From positions 3,286,001 to 3,350,000 of the forward strand of contig CM073197.1 of assembly GCA_037042915.1 (NCBI GenBank): a stretch of DNA of 64,000 nucleotides, written 5' to 3'. The notes under the pieces were generated by a model. That model did no database searches, was not told the origin of the DNA, and saw nothing but the letters and a program-made list of their open reading frames with translations. Both the position numbers and the translations under genes were made by a program. Position 1 is the stretch's first letter. Every line of letters starts with the position of its first letter. This stretch comes from Auricularia sp. M13. Taxonomy: Eukaryota > Basidiomycota > Agaricomycetes > Auriculariales > Auriculariaceae. Below are positions 43,531-53,690 of this stretch, in pieces.

Positions 43531-44627
43531 TGCGGGGCGGAAAAATCCTTGTCCTCGGTCTCCTCGGCGTGTTCCTCCAGGAGCGTGGATTTTCCTTCGA
43601 CCATCCGAGCGATCTCCTCCATGTCCTCGGTGGAAAGGCCTCGGATGACGTCCTTGAAGTTCCTCTCCTGGCAGTCCCGAGCGAGATGGCCGGGTTTCTT
43701 GCAGCGGTAGCAGAGTCCTAGGGTCCGAGCGCGGTGACGGTCCACGTCCATGGGGTCCGGGTCGTGCGCAGGACCGGTGGTGGCTGGGGCGGTGATCGCC
43801 GGAGCGGGCGCCGCGGCAGGTACAATCACCGGTTGAGTCACCCTCTCGGTGTAATGGTGAACGAAGGGCTTGGCCGCCGGGCGCGGCGTAGAGTTGGTGG
43901 CCGGGGCGTGGTCACCGTGGCGGCGGATAATCGGGTCCTGCTCAAGGGCGTACTTGCGGAATTGAAAGTATCCGAGCGGTTTCTCGGCGTCGGCCTCCAT
44001 CTTGACGAGCTTGTCCTCGGTGGCGACCTCGGCCTTGCGAAGTCCTTCGACCGTGGCGAGACTGGTGGTCCGGAAGATTTCGTGCGACTGCATCACGGCG
44101 AGGACGAGCGCCGGCTTGAGGTTGCGCCGAAGGTAGTCGACGAGAACGATGTCGTGATACTCCGGGTTGGTAAATCCGGCCTTGATGCGGAGCTCGTCGA
44201 ACTTGAGGAAGAAGGTGTCGGCGTCGCCTCGGCCTTGAGTGAGCTTGGAGATCGCTTCGCGGGCGTGCTCGGCGATGCGCGGGTCGAGGAACTTCTCGTC
44301 GAGGTCGCGAAGGAAGTCGCTCCACTTGAGGTCCGGCGAGTCCAGGTCGTGGAGCTGACCCCAGTTCTGTGCCCAAGCGTCGGCGTCACCTTTGGTCAGG
44401 AAGCCGAGCGCGGCGAGTATCTTGTTGCGGTCGCCGGGGATTCCTTTGACGTGGAGCTCCAAGGTCCGACGGAAGGTCTCGTAGTTGGCGCGGGTCCCAT
44501 CGTAATCCTCCGGGGCCTGGACGTAGTTTTTGGTGGGTGGGTTGCCCGGTTTGAGTCCGAGCGATTTGATGGCGTTGGCCAACGACGTTTCGATGGAGGT
44601 AGCGAACTCCTCGGTCGTCATCGGCAT
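43527..44627 (-). CDS. gag: Gypsy gag (capsid/nucleocapsid)
   Basis: A 366-residue gag. Start ATG at 44627 (MPMTTEEFATSIETSLANAI), stop TGA at 43529-43527. The capsid-like region includes YETFRRTLELHVKGIPGDRN, LRDLDEKFLDPRIAEHAREA and LRRNLKPALVLAVMQSHEIF. The nucleocapsid zinc knuckle is CYRCKKPGHLARDC (CX2CX4HX4C) near residue 310. Open frame without lesions. Pol overlaps by one base in the -1 frame, as expected for programmed frameshifting or reinitiation. Confidence 0.92.
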   Translation of the reverse strand: MPMTTEEFATSIETSLANAIKSLGLKPGNPPTKNYVQAPEDYDGTRANYETFRRTLELHVKGIPGDRNKILAALGFLTKGDADAWAQNWGQLHDLDSPDLKWSDFLRDLDEKFLDPRIAEHAREAISKLTQGRGDADTFFLKFDELRIKAGFTNPEYHDIVLVDYLRRNLKPALVLAVMQSHEIFRTTSLATVEGLRKAEVATEDKLVKMEADAEKPLGYFQFRKYALEQDPIIRRHGDHAPATNSTPRPAAKPFVHHYTERVTQPVIVPAAAPAPAITAPATTGPAHDPDPMDVDRHRARTLGLCYRCKKPGHLARDCQERNFKDVIRGLSTEDMEEIARMVEGKSTLLEEHAEETEDKDFSAPQ

Positions 44628-44801
44628 CTTGACGGTGGTGTCGGGGAAAGCGAAAGGCGCTGGAGATGGGAGGCGAGTTCTTCGCCGTCGGCCTGGACGT
44701 CGGGGGTGGTGTGCGACAGCTTGACCGAGGGCGCGGGGTGAAGGCGGGGAAGGAACGGGGATACGCGGAGCGTCGGTAAGGGAGGGGTAGATTCGAGCTT
44801 A

Positions 44802-45085
44802 TGTTACGGTGACCGAGGATACTCGCCGAACGGACGCTCTGCGGGTGGGGGAAAAAGGACGAGATGTATCGGCGGTGGGCAAACCAGCTCGAATCTAGCA
44901 TACAAAGAGCGGACAACACACGGTATATAAAGGGGGTCCGGATCCGGCCGGACTGCTGACCGCAGGCCGGGGCCACGCATGCGCCGGCGGGTCTCGGTCT
45001 GATGACTCGGTCCGTATGACGTCGGCGCGAGTGAGGTCCGATAAGCCCAACGGCGATAGGAGCGAAAAGCGAATGAGCCGTAACA
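44802..45085 (-). repeat. Gypsy LTR, right copy (5' LTR)
   Basis: 284-bp terminal repeat like 39469-39752. Right-hand TSD GCTGG at 45086-45090. A plus-strand TATATAAAGG near 44924 faces the downstream Ulp1/MULE half. Confidence 0.95.
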
Positions 45086-48000
45086 GCTGGGTGAGTTTAT
45101 GTCATGCAGCGCATTATTTTGCTGACCAAATTAAATCCCTTTCTAGGGTTGATGACCCTGAATTTGGCTTTGTCCACTGCAAATGTACTCATTATACGGC
45201 CTACTACTGGCGCGGTGGCGAAACACTGCTGCACGGCGATTCCCTCCGAGGCGCACCAGACAACAAAGTCATGGAAGTGCTCAATTGGTTCTTGAAGGGC
45301 CTTGGGTATCCAAAACTTGTCCGGTTTCACTCTATGGAGATTGCAGAGCAGCCCGCAGGCACAGGAAGCTGCGGAATTGCAGCTACCAACGCAGTCGAGC
45401 GACTCATGGGAGCCACTGAGGACAAATGGGTTCCGGAGAGCACCACCGCTTTCCGGGACATGTGGCTCTATGACCTGCTGCAGTGGCACTGGATTAACAG
45501 GTCAGATCCTGCGGTACGTAGTACAGAGTACATTTATTTCTTCCGGCAACTCTGACAACGGCTTCACCACAGGTATATGCACCACTTCTGCGCGGAACGT
45601 ATTCGAAATCCTCTTCAGAGTGGCAGGACTTTAACATGTTTGATCTCCCAGTACGTCGCCTCTCAGACTTTGGCTCAGAGCTCTGCATGCTGATGGACAT
45701 CAGCAATCACATCCAATTGAGAGATTCATGCGCGACAAGAACACAAATCTCGTGGACTGGTCGAAAAAGAACTTTTTGCCTCAGAGCGCATCATTGGAGG
45801 ATGACCTTGATCATTGGTTGTTCCCAGAGACTCTGGTAAAACTCCAGGATTGCTTATGCGTGTATCAGAGACTAATATGCTTCTAGCCCAGTGGCAAGCG
45901 ACCAACTGTGATCACAGAGACCACTCCTATTCATATTGAGCCATCGGTACTTTCCCTCCTGCACTTCTGAGTCACCAACTCACTCAAATTCTTGTAGCCA
46001 CCGAAATTTGTACCAGCTCATCAGCTGCAAGAGTCACTCACAGGCGATCCAGACTTTCTCATGGAACTAAATTGGAGCGATAGTAGCCCAGTCCACACGC
46101 CTCAGAAGCCATCCGTTGACACCAACGCACCCCCTGCTCGCCAGACATCAGTCATCTCAATTTCCTCGACGTCAGAGGGCGAAACAATCCAGGCATCTGC
46201 AACCATTCTGCCGACAAAGAAGAAGCTGCCGATGCGTGTTGTGCTCTCCGAGCACTCCGAATCAGATGAATCCGTAATAATTGTCAAGGACGAAGCCAGG
46301 GAAGCTGTCCTACCCAAGCATGAGGGTAGCGCTGCACAGAAGGAGACGGCGGCATTGCAGTCTACGTGCGTATGAGATGAGATGCGTACGGTCATGCTCA
46401 TTCCATTCTGGCAGGGACACCATCTCAGTCCAGCCAGGTGGTCCACGAGAGTTAGACTCCTATGCATCTCTTGAGGATGGCGTCAAGGCTGTCTACAAGT
46501 GCGAGGAAGCAATCGGCTACAAATGGAAACGCGCCCAGAGCATCAAGGACGCTGCAGGTCGCCTCAAAAAGTTGACGATCCGATGCACCTGCTATTACAC
46601 CCACACCGAGCGACACGATGTTTCCATCGACCCGGCGAACCAGCGGAAATCCAAGACCATAAAGACCGGCTGCAATGCGCACGTCAATTTCAATCGTGTT
46701 GCAGGGTCTGACATGTGGCACATCACACTTGTCAATCGCACCCACAATCACCCTCGCACTCTGCCGGAGGGTGCATCGGCTCCTCGCCCGCCCTCTGGAA
46801 AGGAGAGAGAGATAGTCTCCAAGTACGCAGTGGATGGGCGCTTCGATCGCGGTCAGATACAACATATCCTGAAGGAGGCGGTTCCCGACAGCGTCCTTGA
46901 GCCTCGCCAGCTTTCCAATGTCATCAACAAGGCACGCGGTGAAGCTCGCCAGGATGTTGAGCGGCTTGGTGGGGATGCACAGGCAGTCCTGGCAATGCTG
47001 CAGCAGCTTCAGTCCGACGATCCGCGATGGTTCTACCGTGTTCAGCTTGACGACGATGGCAAGCTGGTATCCCTGTTCTGGCAGTCTCCAGAGCAGGTCG
47101 AACTCGCGCAGAGGTATGGCGATGTTGTTATCAATGACAACGCCCACAACCGCGACATGTATGCGTACTTGCTCAACATCGGCATCATTATCGACGGTCA
47201 TGGGAACAGCCGAAATGCCTGGTACGCATTTCAGGAGCGCGAGACCACAGAGAGTCACGCCTGGGTCCTTCGCGGATACGTCAAATCCACTGGATATCCT
47301 CCTGAAGTCCTGGCTTCGGATCGCGATGCTGGACTTGAAGGCGCTGCACGCCAGGAAATTCCATCAACCGATCACATCTTCTGTCTTCACCACCTGGAGG
47401 GCAACATCAGCACCAAGCTCCGTCCAGTTCTAGGCCATGACTGGCCAAAGTTTGTCACCGATTTCTGGACTATGTACCGCGCAGTCTCACCAGAAGCCTT
47501 CGATCAACTCTACGTCTCGCTCATCCAGAGGTATCCTGCCACTCGGGATTACTTGGACGCGCATCTCTATCCGGTGAGGTTCAAGTGGGCGCATGCATGG
47601 ATCTCCATGAAATTCACTGCCGGAGTCCGCACGATGGGACGGGTGGAGAGTGAGAATCGCGTCAACAAATTGCTTGGCGGCCCCAAAGTACCTTTCTTAA
47701 TGTTGTTCAAGCGTCTCAACAGCCGGACGGTGGAGCAGACAGCGAAGGCGACATCTCAGGTTCGCCAGGTATGGGTATCAGACATCAGTCTCAGACATCA
47801 TTCGCCATGCGCTAACCTTGATCGCAGACAGCACGCCGTTTTTACAATACAAACATAGAAACGACATTCGCACGCCCGCTGAAGGTCATCCGCGAGCACT
47901 GTGGTCCATTTGCACTGAGCAAGAGCTACAGTCAGATGGAGGCAAGCCTATTCTACCGAGTCGGCCGTCTCAAATTGCCTTCCGGTATCAAGTCCTGGGT

Positions 48001-49213
48001 GCGCGTGTTCGGTCATCATAAGATCCTTTGGCTCATATTTCGCAGAATGAGTATGCTGGCCAGGCTGAAAAGGAAATTGGATTTGACTGGATCAACCAGG
48101 AAGAAAGGGTGTGTACTACTGTGCAAGCACATAGTGCAGCATATCTCAAACTCACCGGTCTCACAGCACATGATGAACACTTTCGAAAACGACAACAGCT
48201 ATGTCTCTACAAAGTTCATCATCCGCGTCGCGCGTGAGATGGGACTGCGCGTGCGGGAGCTTCTCCGCGTCACCCACATTGGAACATCCGCGACACACAC
48301 AGTTGCTGTCATTGACCAGCAGCGCTATGTCTGTGATTGCCTCATGAACAATAACCTGGGAATACCCTGTCGGCACTACTGGGCAGTATTCCACTCCATT
48401 GGCGGGTTTGCCTTTCACATCGGATTGATTCGGCAACGGTGAGAGTTTGGCCTATGGATGACGCAACTTACTTGCCTGCTGACATGGTTCAGATGGCTCC
48501 AGGACAATCGACTGGATGTGTCCAAAATACCCAGTGTCGCTCGGCACCATGTATCGTGGGAGCATCGCATCGAGATTCCCGCGGATGAGCTTCCCTTTGC
48601 GCTGTCCAACCCTCTGGCTAGGCCCTCAGGAACACCTGCCCCACCAACAGCTACAGTACCATCGCGTCTGGTGTTCCATGAGGCACAAGCTGCACTGAAG
48701 CCACTCTTGGCCGGCATTCAAACACAGGAGCAGTTAGTTGCACTCGTGGGCCAGCTCAACAGCATAAGGTCAACACACTCTCATTGCCTTTGATGACCAT
48801 TCTCACACATGATTTCTTGCAGTACCTCGCAGACCAATGCTGCCGCAGCAGCAGCTCCCCGAAGGGCAGTTGACCCTCCGGCTGTGCGAAGAACGGGACG
48901 CCCACAAACTGCACGTCTCACTGCTGCTGCTACTGAAGGTAGAACGACTGGCGGTGGTGGACCAGTAACCAAGGAAGTCAGGAACAGATTCAAGCGAGCT
49001 TTGCAGGCCCAGGGGGATGAGGACGTGGAAGACCAGACTTCCCGTCCTCCCCCAGAGGACAGCATGCGCAAGAGAGCCAGGACAGATAACACAGACCAGA
49101 CAGCCACACATGAACATAGCGGTGCCACGCGCAGGACTCGGAATGTGGGCTGTAAGCTGTGTGGCCAGTCTGGTCATACGCAGATGCGCTGCCCAAATGA
49201 TCTCAACGCGTGA
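45086..49213 (+). CDS. Ulp1 protease-MULE transposase, 3' part (catalytic Ulp1 core, MULE, SWIM, CCHC)
   Basis: The main part of a single-strand unit combining a C48 SUMO-protease-like domain and a Mutator-like transposase. After the regenerated splice donor (45091) and an acceptor at about 45148, the Ulp1 core reads HYTAYYW (catalytic His), HGDSLRG (Asp) and EQPAGTGSCGIAATN (Gln, Cys), so the triad is present. Short introns follow. The MULE part starts near 46400 with a WRKY/FAR1-type zinc region (C-T-C-Y...H and THNHPRTLPE). The transposase core has VVINDNAHN (first D), VLASDRDAGL (second D) and GRVESENRVNK (E). A SWIM finger (CDC...CRHYW) lies near 48330-48390. The C-terminus has a zinc knuckle CKLCGQSGHTQMRC and stop TGA at 49211-49213. 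No terminal inverted repeats could be recognised. Confidence 0.8.
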
Positions 49214-50217
49214 GCATCTTATATTTATCTTTGGCTACAAGCTAATGCAGCCTATTCTCAGCGCTGGCGATGCAGAAGAAGACACTGAGTAGTAGTGCAT
49301 GAGCAAATGATGTTACCTGGATTAATTCTTCCGATTCTCTGACTGTACGACGGTGTCCATGTTTCAACTCAGCAATAACTACCCCTGTCGGGGCACTGGA
49401 GTTTTCTCACTCATAATAATATTTTATTTGAGTGCATTAGATACCTGCTTTACTATCCTGAGCTCTATGAATGTTAGGGAGTTCACCCCGCTCCTGAGGA
49501 AATTTTTGAAGGAGCTTGGTCGGCGCTGCCGGCATTTAACCGGAGGCACTCTTAATCTCTTCCATGCCACAAACGTCTTCTCCGACGCGGCCACAGCGCA
49601 GCAGGAGGCTATCCTGTCTACCCAATGGCACACGCTGTCTGCGGACGACGATATTGATGCCACCCTCGCAGAACTGCCTGGTGCAACAACGTACCCACAC
49701 GTCACTGCGCATGCTGTCCCAGGCGCTGGACCATCCAAACACATGCAAGATTCGCAGTCACTCACATCCACACACAAATGTGCCGCGGAGGACGGCGCAT
49801 CGCATGCAGACGATTCCGCCTTGAGCGGCTGCCCAGCACCACTTGAGCGTTGCGCGCCAGGAGGGTGTGGCGTACCGCGAGCGCAACGCTGCGCCTGAGC
49901 GCCCGGAGAAGGCCATCCTCTCAACACCGGGTGCGATCGTTCGAACCAGCCCTTGAAGTTTGGTGTTGCGCGCCTCGTATGTCGGGTCACTTTGCACCTT
50001 GCAAGATTTAATCCTCAAAACTTGCGCAGTCCATGCAGACCTTAAAACGCTTTGCGCTCCTCGGCCCTTAATGTCATGCTGCCTGGTTGCCGACGTAGAC
50101 TAGAGCACAACTAGAGCACGACGGTGTGTACGGTCCATCTACATATCGCAAACCGTATGAACTGACGCCCATGTGCCCAGGTCCGGTCAGGCTCCTGCGC
50201 GCGAGTTATAGACACCC
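49214..50217. other. no supported gene; possible MULE 3' flank
   Basis: About 1 kb. One 181-codon plus-strand frame (49353-49898) lacks any recognisable feature and its reverse strand is equally open. No inverted repeat partner for the 37-38.5 kb side was found. Confidence 0.35.
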
Positions 50218-51100
50218 ATGGCTGATCGCACACGCACGCCGTGCACCGCGCCCGTGTGCGTGATGGGCATGCAGCAGGCCAAGATGAGCCAGCACCTGTT
50301 CGCGCGCTGCGTCGCGCGTTGCAGCGTGGGAGGCATTCCCTGCGCATGTGCGCATTCTCTGCGCACCGCGCCATGCAGCCTGCGGGCACCAAGGCCAACA
50401 TGGGCGGTGAGAAGACGTTCGCAGACTCTCGCCGGGCAAGCAGGAGGGGAGCCCGAGAAGATCGAGGCGAACCGGGTCAAGGCCAACTTCGATAGCCCGG
50501 GCACGAACGGCACCGCGTCTGGCCGCCTGCGCCTCGCCGGCACCTGGATCACGCCCTCCACCGCCCGCAAGCTCACCGGCGAGTACCACCTGCAGCACAT
50601 CGTCGCCGCGCTGCTCGGCGCGAAGCCCGACCCGAGCGCCATGTACCGCCGCTCCACCAAGGCGAGCGGCGAGGACTCACCCACGGCTGACCCGCCGGCG
50701 CCAGCGCCAGCGCGCCCCGAGTTGCCCAGCTTGCCCAACAAGCGTGCGCGCCAGGTCAGCCCCGAGCAGCCGCTGCCGGCGACGCAGGCCATGCGCACGA
50801 GCACGCGCATCAAAAGCCCCGCGTGCGCTGCGGCGCGCGCGGGCGACGCCGACGCGCAGGACTCTGGCCCGGGCGTCGCGCCTGAGCCGTGTCTCCGCCG
50901 GGCAGCCGATTCTCATCGACGAGCTGCACGACGACGACGACGCGCCAGAGGTGCCTGGCCCGGACCCCGAGCAGGACATCGCAGAGTCCAAGGCGCTCGT
51001 GCACAAGATCATGGCCCAGGGCGGCGTCCCGACCAGCAACGCGCTCAAGCGCTCTGTCGCCGATCAGCGCGCAGGCGAGATCGTGCCGCTCATACGCGGG
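50218..51100 (+). pseudogene. Bqt4-like KilA-N/APSES protein, broken
   Basis: The frame near 50440-50680 reads EANRVKANFDSP, RLRLAGTWITPSTARKLTGE, LLGAKPDPSAMYRRSTKASG, which follows the KilA-N domain pattern of fungal Bqt4 (bouquet formation, telomere-nuclear envelope anchoring). The downstream segment PDPEQDIAESKALVHKIMAQ, near 50960-51020, is the helix found before the membrane anchor in that family, but it is in a different frame, so at least one frameshift lies between about 50850 and 50920. The N-terminal part of the KilA-N domain is hard to recognise and no C-terminal transmembrane helix is found. I read this as a decayed copy. Confidence 0.5.
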
Positions 51101-51258
51101 GTTATGGCCTTGAGTTCTTTTCTGGTTTGCTGCTCCCAGTTTTCTCAGGAATACTCCTGAATTTCTCTACTCCTACTCCCTATGTACATAATACTACTCC
51201 TAACTCCCACTACTCCCAGAGTCCAATTGACTCATTTTGCCTTCTCCAGGCCTTCTAA

Positions 51259-51400
51259 ATCTACCTAAGTCAGTACTCCTCCCAAACTCCCAAAATCTAC
51301 CTAAGTCAGTACTCCTCCCAAACTCCCAAAATCTACCTAAGTCAGTACTCCTCCCAAACTCCCAAAATCTACCTAAGTCAGTACTCCCAAACTCCCAAGC
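51259..51400. repeat. 36-bp minisatellite, about four copies
   Basis: ATCTACCTAAGTCAGTACTC followed by CTCCCAAACTCCCAAA recurs with starts at 51259, 51295, 51331 and 51367. The last unit is shortened. Copies are nearly identical and contiguous, without spacers, so this is not CRISPR-like. Related CTCCCAA motifs continue to about 51430. Confidence 0.9.
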
Positions 51401-51452
51401 ACCCAGTACTCCCAATACTCCCAAGCACCCAAGAAATGCAGAGCTCCTGATT

Positions 51453-51992
51453 CTAGAGCTCCTTGAGCACCCGACTTCCAGCATTCCCAACTCCCACTGC
51501 GCGAGCCAGGGCCGTTTTGGCGCTGAGACGGGCATACGGCCTCCGGACAATCTTCATAAAGTCAAGTCCCTTATCGGCCCAGTCATCCGGGGCATAAGTC
51601 CCAGCTGCGAGCGCGTGACGCGCAGCAATGTTCTCTTGCGCAGATTCGTGCGCAACCACGGTGTCGAGCATCGGGAGGTCGAGCGCGGTGAACGGCCGCA
51701 CGAAGTCCGTTGGTTCGAGGGCCGGCATTGCAGAGCCTGCGTTGAGCATCGGGGAGTCGAGAACGGGGGGAAATGACAGCGAGAAGTCGACTGGCTCCAG
51801 GACGGGCGGCACCGCAAAGCCTGGGAACGGCGCGCAGCCGCGCACTGGATCGTGCGTGGCTGTGGCGTCCATCATCGCAGCCTCGGCGCTCGACTCGTCG
51901 ATTCGAGCGCGCAACGCGTCATCCAAGGCCGCGGACCAGCGCGCAGCAGCAGCCTCAGGGGCGAACAGCGCGCTCGCTGTGCTGTCGTCCAT
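51453..51992 (-). CDS. hypothetical protein below the GC-rich repeats
   Basis: Start ATG at 51992 (MDDSTASALFAPEAAAARWS) to a stop at 51453. Composition is acidic and protein-like (ARIDESSAEAAMMDATATHD, PPVLEPVDFSLSFPPVLDSP, ALEPTDFVRPFTALDLPMLD). The same frame stays open upstream to 53195 through the minisatellites, but that part is repetitive Arg/Ala sequence and probably not coding. No domain recognised. Confidence 0.35.
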   Translation of the reverse strand: MDDSTASALFAPEAAAARWSAALDDALRARIDESSAEAAMMDATATHDPVRGCAPFPGFAVPPVLEPVDFSLSFPPVLDSPMLNAGSAMPALEPTDFVRPFTALDLPMLDTVVAHESAQENIAARHALAAGTYAPDDWADKGLDFMKIVRRPYARLSAKTALARAVGVGNAGSRVLKEL

Positions 51993-52140
51993 GGCGAGTG
52001 GGCGGGCGGACGAGAACGGGTGCGTGCCGCCGTGCGCGACCCAGCGCGTGGCGAGCGTCGTGCTGCCGGCATGGAGGTCGGCTTCCCACTGCCTGCTCGC
52101 GACGACGGGCGCGTGGTCAAAGCGCGAGACGGCGGGCGCG

Positions 52141-52965
52141 ACGGCGCGCAAGGGCAGGACGGGCAGCGCGTTGCGCGAGGCGCGCTGCCCGTTTGGCTGG
52201 TCGGCGCGCTCGTGGTCGAAGCGCGAGATGGGCAGCGCGTCGCGCGAAGCGCGCTGCCCGTTTGGCTGGTCGGCGCGCGCGTGGTCGAAGCGCGAGATGG
52301 GCAGCGCGTCGCGCGAGGCGCGCTGCCCGTTTGGCTGGTCGGCGCGCTCGTGGTCGAAGCGCCGAGACGGGCAGCGCGTCGCGCGAGGCGCGCTGCCCGT
52401 TTGGCTGGTCGGGCGCGGCGTGGTCGAAGCGCGAGCGCGAGCGCGAGCGGGAGACGGCCAGCACGGGCAGCGCGTCGCGCGAGGCGCTGCCCGTTTGGCT
52501 GGTCGGCGGCGCTCGTGGTCGGCGCGAGATGGGCAGCGCGCCGCGCGGCGAGGCGCTGCCCGTTTGGCTGGTCGGCGCGCGCGTGGTCGGGCGCGAGATG
52601 GGCAGCGCGTCGCGCGAGGCGCGCTGCCCGTTTGGCTGGTCGGCGCGCGCGTGGTCGGCGCGAGCGCGAGCGCGAGCGGGAGACGGCCAGCACGGCAGCG
52701 GCGTCGCGTCGCGAAGCGCGCTGCCCGTTTGGCTGGTCGGCGGCGGCGTGGTCGAAGCGCGAGACGGGCAGCGCGTCGCGCGAAGCGCGCTGCCCGTTTG
52801 GCTGGTCGGCGCGCTCGTGGTCGAAGCGCGAGACGGGCAGCGCGTCGCGCGCGAAGCGCGCTGCCCGTTTGGCTGGTCGGCGCGCGTGGTCGGCGAGAGA
52901 CGGGCGCGACGGCGCGCAAGGGCAGCACGGCAGCAGCGCGTCGTGCGAGGCGCTGCGCGTTTAGG
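52141..52965. repeat. about 67-bp GC-rich minisatellite with a hairpin in each unit
   Basis: About ten copies of a unit containing GCTGCCCGTTTGGCTGGTCG occur near 52186, 52253, 52322, 52391, 52488, 52555, 52621, 52722, 52790 and 52859. Most units contain GGGCAGCGCG and CGCGCTGCCC, 10-bp perfect complements around about ten bases. Units vary in length (66-101 bp). All six frames are open, so apparent proteins here are unreliable. Confidence 0.85.
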
Positions 52966-53310
52966 GAGGGCGAGCGGTGGGCGAGCATCTCGCCTTGCGC
53001 TGACGCGCGCAAGGCGGGTGACGCGACGTCGAGCCCGGCAACGGGCTCGACGTCGGCGGGCGAGCGGTGGACGAGCGTCACGCCTTGCGCTGACGCGCGC
53101 AAGGCGGGTGACGCGACGTCGAGCCCGGCAACGGGCTCGACGTCGAAGGCGGGCGAGCGGTGGACGAGCGTCACGCCTTGCGCTGACGCGCGCAAGGCGG
53201 GTGACGCGACGTCGAGCCCGTTGCCGGGCTCGACGCCGAAGGCGGGCGAGCGGTGGACGGCGTCACGCCTTGCGCTGACGCGCGCAAGGCGGGTGACGCG
53301 ACGTCGCCGT
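52966..53310. repeat. about 90-bp minisatellite with two strong hairpins per unit
   Basis: Four units start near 52967, 53058, 53151 and 53242 with GGGCGAGCGGTGG. Each has a first hairpin with stem CGCCTTGCGC, loop TGACGC, stem GCGCAAGGCG. Units 1-3 add a 14-bp palindrome, stem CGACGTCGAGCCCG, around a four-base loop (53024-53055, 53114-53145, 53207-53238). The loop is GCAA in units 1-2 and TTGC in unit 3. A further copy of the first hairpin is at about 53438. Confidence 0.88.
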
Positions 53311-53690
53311 GAGTGTGCATGTGTGCGGCAAGAGGGTCGGCTTGCGCCGGCGCGCGTACGCCGTCGCGCGTACGCCGTCCAACGTGACGGCGTTCGCGCG
53401 ACGGGCTCGACGTTGAGGGCGGCGGTAGGAGTGCGTCACGCCTTGCGCTGACGCGCGCAAGGCGGCGACAGGGACGTCGAGCCCGGGAACAGACGCTCGA
53501 GCTCGACGTCGGGTGCTGCGCCGTACGCAAAATCGCGCACGGTGCGCGGTATGTCGCCGTGAGTGTGCATCTGTGCGGCAAGAGGGTCGGCTTGCGCCAG
53601 CGCGCGTACGCCGTCGCGTGTACGCCGTCCAACGTGACGGCGTTCGCGCGACGGGCTCGACGTTGAGCGCAAGCGACGCTCGGATGAGCC
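53300..53690. repeat. duplicated block, about 125 bp, two copies
   Basis: GTCGCCGTGAGTGTGCAT...GGCAAGAGGGTCGGCTTGCG...CCAACGTGACGGCGTTCGCG occurs at about 53305-53420 and again at about 53550-53667, with few differences (for example ATGTGTGCGG against ATCTGTGCGG). It carries GCGCGTACGCCGTCGCG subrepeats. Confidence 0.8.

Larger units (their letters stand above)
39469..45085 (-). mobile_element. Ty3/Gypsy chromodomain LTR retrotransposon, full length
   Basis: A 5.6-kb element with 284-bp LTRs (39469-39752 and 44802-45085) that differ by one base as read by eye (C or T in GGAC[C/T]GCTGACC). It is flanked by GCTGG at 39464-39468 and 45086-45090. LTR tips are TGTTACGG and CCGTAACA. On the minus strand the order is gag, protease, RT, RNase H, integrase, chromodomain. 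This order and the C-terminal chromodomain define chromoviruses. A purine tract (AGTAGGGGGG) precedes the 3' LTR, and TAAGCTCGAATCTACCCC follows the 5' LTR. It is inserted in the Ulp1/MULE gene. Near-identical LTRs point to a recent insertion although pol carries frameshifts. Confidence 0.95.

Noticed and set aside
37417-49300. Terminal inverted repeats for the MULE
   Set aside because: I compared sequence near 37.3-38.5 kb with 49.2-50.1 kb and saw no convincing inverted match, so the element's ends are left undefined.
49353-49898. 181-codon plus-strand frame
   Set aside because: No recognisable domain, and the reverse strand is open over the same span. Not listed as a gene.
49910-50000. 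tRNA suggested by GTTCGAACC near 49940
   Set aside because: No A box at tRNA spacing and no acceptor pairing was found.
51259-51400. Possible CRISPR-like array
   Set aside because: Units are contiguous with no unique spacers, and the genome is eukaryotic. This is a plain minisatellite.
51628-53451. Very long plus- and minus-strand open frames through the GC-rich repeats
   Set aside because: All frames are open in these repeats because stops are rare in GC-rich minisatellites. Only the part below 51992 has protein-like composition.
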